Below are positions 41,805-45,399 of a stretch of DNA of 45,399 nucleotides, one piece after another; position 1 is the first letter of the stretch; each line of letters begins with the position of its first letter. Where the stretch lies: assembly GCA_001600495.1 (NCBI GenBank), contig BCKE01000092.1, positions 36,440-81,838 on the forward strand. The letters are read 5' to 3'. The position numbers and the translations under genes were made by a program. This DNA comes from Pilasporangium apinafurcum (taxonomy: Eukaryota > Oomycota > Peronosporomycetes > Pythiales > Pythiaceae). Under the pieces are notes generated by a model, which ran no database searches, was not told where the DNA came from, and worked only from the letters and a program-made list of their open reading frames with translations.

Positions 41805-43685
41805 TTACTTGGTCTGTAGGACACCAGCAGCGATTAGTTTCTCGATCTTGGCCATAATGCCAGGGTTCTGCAAATGTCGCTGCGCACCCATTGGGTCCGA
41901 CTGGAAATCATTCAACACGTTCTGCATCACCGGGTCACGCAAGATCGCCTGAATTTCTGGATCAGCTAATCCGTGTGCAGCACGCTCCTCGTCTGTCTCG
42001 CCACTTTGAATCTTATAAATCACATTACGCAGACCGTCTTTGCACTCCTGGTTGTCCGGATCGACCGCCAGGCCCTTCTCGTAACTCTCGCGCGCTTTGT
42101 GGTATTCCTTCATGAAGCATTGAATCGCACCCATGCGACTGTATGCCTTGACGTACTTGGGATCTAACTCGATAGCCTTCTCACAGTCCTTCTTGGCTTC
42201 CATGAAAGACGTTAACTTTGTGTACGCTGCAGCACGGTTTGCGTAGTAGATTGGATTCGTCGGGTCGCGTTTGATCGCTTCCGTGTACCGTTCCACAGCC
42301 TTGGGGAACTCGCCGTTCTTGAAAAAGTCGTTACCTTCATTTTTAGCCGCCAAACCGAGTTCAGGGTTCACATACGCCAATTCTTTGGCCTTTTTCAGCT
42401 TGACTTGTAGGTTTTTGATCTTCTTCTCAACATCTTTCGTGCGATTTTCCATCTGTGCACCTTCGTAGGCGTCAATCGCTGCTACCAGATTCGCTTCGGT
42501 CTCGCCCTTTTTCAAAAAGGCATTACCGATACGCACGTACGCCTTGGCAATCAATGCATAGTCGGCACGATGCGCACGACCAACCTCAATTGCTTTCCTA
42601 CAAGAATCAACAATAGATGTAAGTACTTATGCAAACAGTTCAACAATCGGCCGTATGCGACTTATACGTACTTGCAATCTTCAATGCACGCCTCGTGCTC
42701 GCCCATTTCCAGTCTCACAGCCGCGCGGTTGCTTACGTACGACATGTTAGTTGGATCTTTCTCAATGGCTTCATTGTAGCTCTCCAATGCTTCAGCAAAT
42801 TGTTTCTTCTTGTAAAATTCATTGCCACGCACTTTCGCAGCTTCTGCCTCTTTTTTCTTCTGACGCTCCGCGAGTTCTTCCTCAGTCAAATCTTCGTCCA
42901 TTGGCTCCGGTTCCGGCGCTTTCGGTGGTGCAGCAGGCGTTGGTTCTTTCGCTGCAGTCGGAGGCACTGAGTATGAAGCGTCTTCATCGTTAGCATCCTC
43001 TGGTGGCATGTTGCTAAAATTCAACCCCATCAGCTCCCCAAGCACCGTCATCACGCGTGGATCCTGCAGATGCACGTTGATTTTAGATGGATCACTTTGG
43101 ATCTCCTGCAACTTTTTGACAAATTCGGCATCACTCAGTAGTGGTGCCACGCGTGGGTTGGTCGCGATTTTCGCAAACATATCTGGGCCAAATGCGTTCG
43201 CAAACGGGTTAAACGACTGCGACGCCGCCTGTTGCGCCTTCTTGACTTCTTCAATGCCGCTCAGACACGCTGCATTGTTTGATTCCAACTGTAACCCTTG
43301 CTGGTAAGCAGCAATGGCGTCGTCATACTTGCGTAACGCATGCAGTGCCGCCCCTTTGCGCGAATAGCCTTTCGCCCAGTCATTTTTGACGTTAATGCAG
43401 GCTTCTGCATCTTCCAATGCATGCGTAGCATCGTCCATAGACAAGTACGCTGCTGAACGGTTGGAATAGAACACGTGGTCGTTCGGGTTCAGTTCAATCG
43501 CTTTCGTGTAGCACTCGACTGCCTCTTTCGCGCTGCCGCTGCTCAGCGCAGCATTGCCCTTGGCCTTCCAGCTATCAGCCTGTATTTCACACGCAAATAG
43601 ATACGATTAGTTTATCACTTGCTGGATAAAGAGCGAACTTCTTCATCTGTGCCAATCGTTGCCATATACTTACTTCACCACTCAT
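41805..43685 (-). CDS. STI1: STI1/HOP co-chaperone (stress-induced phosphoprotein 1)
   Basis: Three exons on the minus strand, 43685-43674, 43579-42672 and 42597-41805, give 570 residues, the family's usual length. The first exon encodes only MSGE and is followed by a 94-nt intron. Layout: TPR1 (~4-115), a DP1 repeat region (FANAFGPDMFAKIATNPRVAPLL, ~135-195), a Pro/Glu linker (~205-240, PPKAPEPEPMDEDLTEEEL), TPR2A (~245-355), TPR2B (~375-490) and DP2 (DPEIQAILRDPVMQNVLNDFQSDP, ~505-560). STI1 bridges Hsp70 and Hsp90 in the cytosol and passes clients between them. An initiator-like motif lies about 35 nt upstream of the ATG. Confidence 0.95.
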
Positions 43686-43719
43686 TTCTCTGTATCTTGT
43701 TGCTTCTTCTTTCCCTTCT

Positions 43720-43731
43720 AAAGTGAGAATG
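43720..43731 (-). promoter_or_regulatory. Possible oomycete-type initiator for STI1
   Basis: On the minus strand this reads CATTCTCACTTT, the same 12 bases found upstream of the membrane-protein gene at 25511. It lies about 35 nt before the STI1 ATG. Confidence 0.5.
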
Positions 43732-44437
43732 CGGGGCTGGTGATACACTTTAAAATGGCGAGTGGAGCGTAACCTCCCTCTGAGAATTTATAATCGAATA
43801 CGTTAATCAGGGCTGGCAGAATTATAAAACAGAGTTATGATGAGTAAATCGGGTTGATTCTTGCTATTTATTCGCCAATGGAACAGAGTGAGGACAGATA
43901 TAAACAGAGTTGGATGGATTGAATGGATAGTTCTCGAAAAGAGCACAACATTGAGTATATGGTAAGATGAAAGACATAACGTCGATGCGGCGATTCTCTA
44001 ATGATGGAAAACAAAGAAGCGATAAATGGTAGGATGGATGTACACGTAGCTAGCCTCGCTACCAACACCGATAGCCTTAAGGTGCAGGAATGAGTTGCTT
44101 CAACTCGCAATCCATTAGATTTCGAAGGTAAGTAATGAACATTCCAGAAAAAATTCTAACATGGTACAGTCCCGGAAATAATGATAAAGGCACCCTGTTT
44201 TTCTAACTTTTTGTGTAACAATGACGTACGATGATTGGTCGAAAATCTGAAAACTAAAATTTGATTGGTCGAAATCCAAAAACTTGAAAACTTGGACGGT
44301 CATGGAGCTTGAGGAGGAAGTGGTGAGTTGTTGGCAAAATGAAAAGTAAATTAGATGGAGGACTTAGTTCGCTACCACTACATCTAATGTAAGGATTGAA
44401 GACATTTATACATTGACACATCTAAAACCTTTAGTTA

Positions 44438-44509
44438 TCCCAGCTGGTTCAGCTGGTTAAGCACCTAGACTGCTATGTGTGTGACCGGGGTTCAAGTCCC
44501 ACAATTGCA
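44438..44509 (+). repeat. tRNA-derived sequence (pseudo-tRNA or SINE head) with A and B boxes
   Basis: TGGTTCAGCTGG (44445-44456) fits the tRNA A box and GGTTCAAGTCC (44489-44499) the B box, at tRNA-like spacing. The T-loop TTCAAGT has only three good stem pairs, the anticodon stem is poor, and the presumed acceptor ends (44438-44444 and 44503-44509) do not pair. So it is not a working tRNA. It may be a tRNA pseudogene or the head of a short interspersed element. Confidence 0.5.
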
Positions 44510-44787
44510 CAGTTTTGCATATATTCATATTGTATGCCAAGTTTCTTCTTTTTGACCAAGTCATCACGTCATCATTCAAGGATAGTTAAAGATAAAGGTT
44601 GTGGAGATGAGAAGCACATCATCCTAACATCTTTTGTATACTTACTACATGTTTGCGCATTAAGTAGAAACGAGTGGCTCTAGAGCGCTAAAAGAAAGGA
44701 ATGGACAGGAGTAGCTAGAATACCAGAGTTTTACGTTTAATGTCATTAATCTCACTTTCCAATTTACTTCAAAACAACTAAGCACCT

Positions 44788-44815
44788 TACAGTGACTCAC
44801 AAAAGTGTTAAAGTG
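44788..44815. mobile_element. Tc1/mariner terminal inverted repeat (one end)
   Basis: TA followed by CAGTGACTCACAAAAGTGTT is typical of Tc1-family ends, with the TA as half of the target-site duplication. It lies about 200 nt past the 3' end of the transposase at 45006 (minus strand). The other end is outside the window. Confidence 0.65.
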
Positions 44816-45005
44816 TTTTGGATTTTTGTATTTGCGAGTTCATAACTTTTTCAAATCAAGTCGAATCAATATGAAAATTGGCTCAATATTAGATAATTAT
44901 CTTGTATATATGTAGCAAAAATTATAGACTGAGACATGTANCGGTTGATGAGATATGAAGACTAGAACATATCAGTTTCATTTTAACACTTTTGTTGCTG
45001 GTACA

Positions 45006-45399
45006 TCAATATTTGGTATTTCCTCCTTTCGCCTTCAAGACTGCCTTAATTATGCGAGGCATGCTTTCAATCAGTGACGCACACTCTGTTTGAGAGATTT
45101 CGCTCCATTTGGCTTCGATTCTTTCCCACAATTCACAAATTCCTTGAGGCGGGGNTGAGTAAGAACCAAGCTTTCTTTTNAGCACGTCCCACAGATGTTC
45201 GATCGGGTTTAGATCCGGAGACTGCGGCGGCCACTCCAGCACGTTCATATTTAGGTCTTGCAAGCAATTTCTGGCTTTTTTGGAGGTATGCTTGGGATCG
45301 TTGTCTTGCTGGAATATCGCAGTCTCCTTTTCCATTCCATAGTATTCCATCGTCTGCACCAACTCATCCTCCAATATCTTGCAGTACAGCTCAGCATCC
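45006..45399 (-). CDS. Tc1/mariner transposase, C-terminal part, cut by window edge
   Basis: The minus-strand frame is open from the window edge to the stop at 45006-45008 and gives about 130 residues of a DDE transposase. FQQDNDPKHTS contains the second catalytic Asp and NPIEHLWDV the final Glu, with 'WPPQSPDLNP' just before it, so this is the Tc1 DD34E type. The protein would bind the terminal repeats and cut and paste the element into TA sites. Two N bases (near 45155 and 45180), and another at 44941, fall in the element, which suggests several copies merged in assembly. The N-terminal DNA-binding part is outside the window. Whether the full copy is intact cannot be told. Confidence 0.85.
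   Translation of the reverse strand, partial: DAELYCKILEDELVQTMEYYGMEKETAIFQQDNDPKHTSKKARNCLQDLNMNVLEWPPQSPDLNPIEHLWDVXKRKLGSYSXPPQGICELWERIEAKWSEISQTECASLIESMPRIIKAVLKAKGGNTKY

Larger units (their letters stand above)
43686..44787. other. Intergenic region between STI1 and the Tc1 element
   Basis: About 1.1 kb with no gene recognised. It has a 12-nt direct repeat, GATTGGTCGAAA, at 44233-44244 and 44263-44274, each inside a similar ~30-nt unit, and a tRNA-like sequence listed separately. The first ~60 nt hold the STI1 promoter region. Confidence 0.4.

Noticed and set aside
44438-44509. A functional tRNA gene
   Set aside because: The acceptor ends do not pair and the anticodon and T stems are poor, so only a tRNA-derived relic is supported.
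1-45399. CRISPR arrays, operons, riboswitches or prokaryotic insertion sequences
   Set aside because: No regularly spaced repeats were seen; the introns and gene families are eukaryotic, and the mobile elements are Tc1, piggyBac-like and Fanzor types.

Overview
The window looks like nuclear DNA of an oomycete, most likely of the Saprolegnia/Achlya type. It holds closely packed genes on both strands with short introns (mostly 60-100 nt, GT..AG). A cellulose synthase sits beside other wall and surface genes. An oomycete-type start-site motif (CTCATTYYNCAWTTT-like) lies just upstream of several start codons. The species is an inference; the oomycete assignment rests on the cellulose synthase, the GH81 glucanase and the promoter motif. 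Gene models below were spliced by eye from reading frame, splice sites and family fit.

Layout. 1-3000: tail of a zinc alcohol dehydrogenase (CAD type) and its intact tandem copy, separated by relics of RNA-guided-nuclease transposons (Fanzor/TnpB family). 3171-5595: SR-type RNA-binding protein and a BIVM-like protein. 5728-9133 (minus): GH81 beta-1,3-glucanase with a cysteine-rich tail and membrane segments. 9470-12161: an ELL-like protein and the Golgi/ER retrieval receptor RER1. 12330-12891: a second Fanzor relic. 12967-14131: CDP-alcohol phosphatidyltransferase (cardiolipin synthase type). 15091-16152: choline/ethanolamine kinase. 16484-20382: large coiled-coil/ankyrin protein. 20679-24147 (minus): cellulose synthase. 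25511-28913: two tandem paralogues of an unrecognised type I membrane protein. 29845-33182: large secreted cysteine-repeat protein. 33383-35002 (minus): cytochrome P450, with a decayed piggyBac-like transposase upstream. About 35720-36686: third and longest Fanzor relic. 36889-37671: GxxExxY-type PD-(D/E)XK protein, overlapping tail to tail with the selenocysteine elongation factor eEFSec (37641-39908, minus). 40061-41637: Tudor-like/coiled-coil protein. 41805-43685 (minus): STI1/HOP co-chaperone. 44438-45399: tRNA-like sequence and the end of a Tc1/mariner element that runs off the window.

How the genes fit together. Most are single housekeeping genes with no operon logic. Loose themes are wall and cell surface (cellulose synthase, membrane-anchored glucanase, the tandem membrane proteins, the cysteine-repeat protein) and phospholipid synthesis (choline kinase, CDP-alcohol phosphatidyltransferase). 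The most unusual content is the transposon graveyard. At least four pieces are recognisable as Fanzor/TnpB relics, and two of them share exactly the same shortened spacing between RuvC motifs I and II, so they seem to descend from one already-shortened element.
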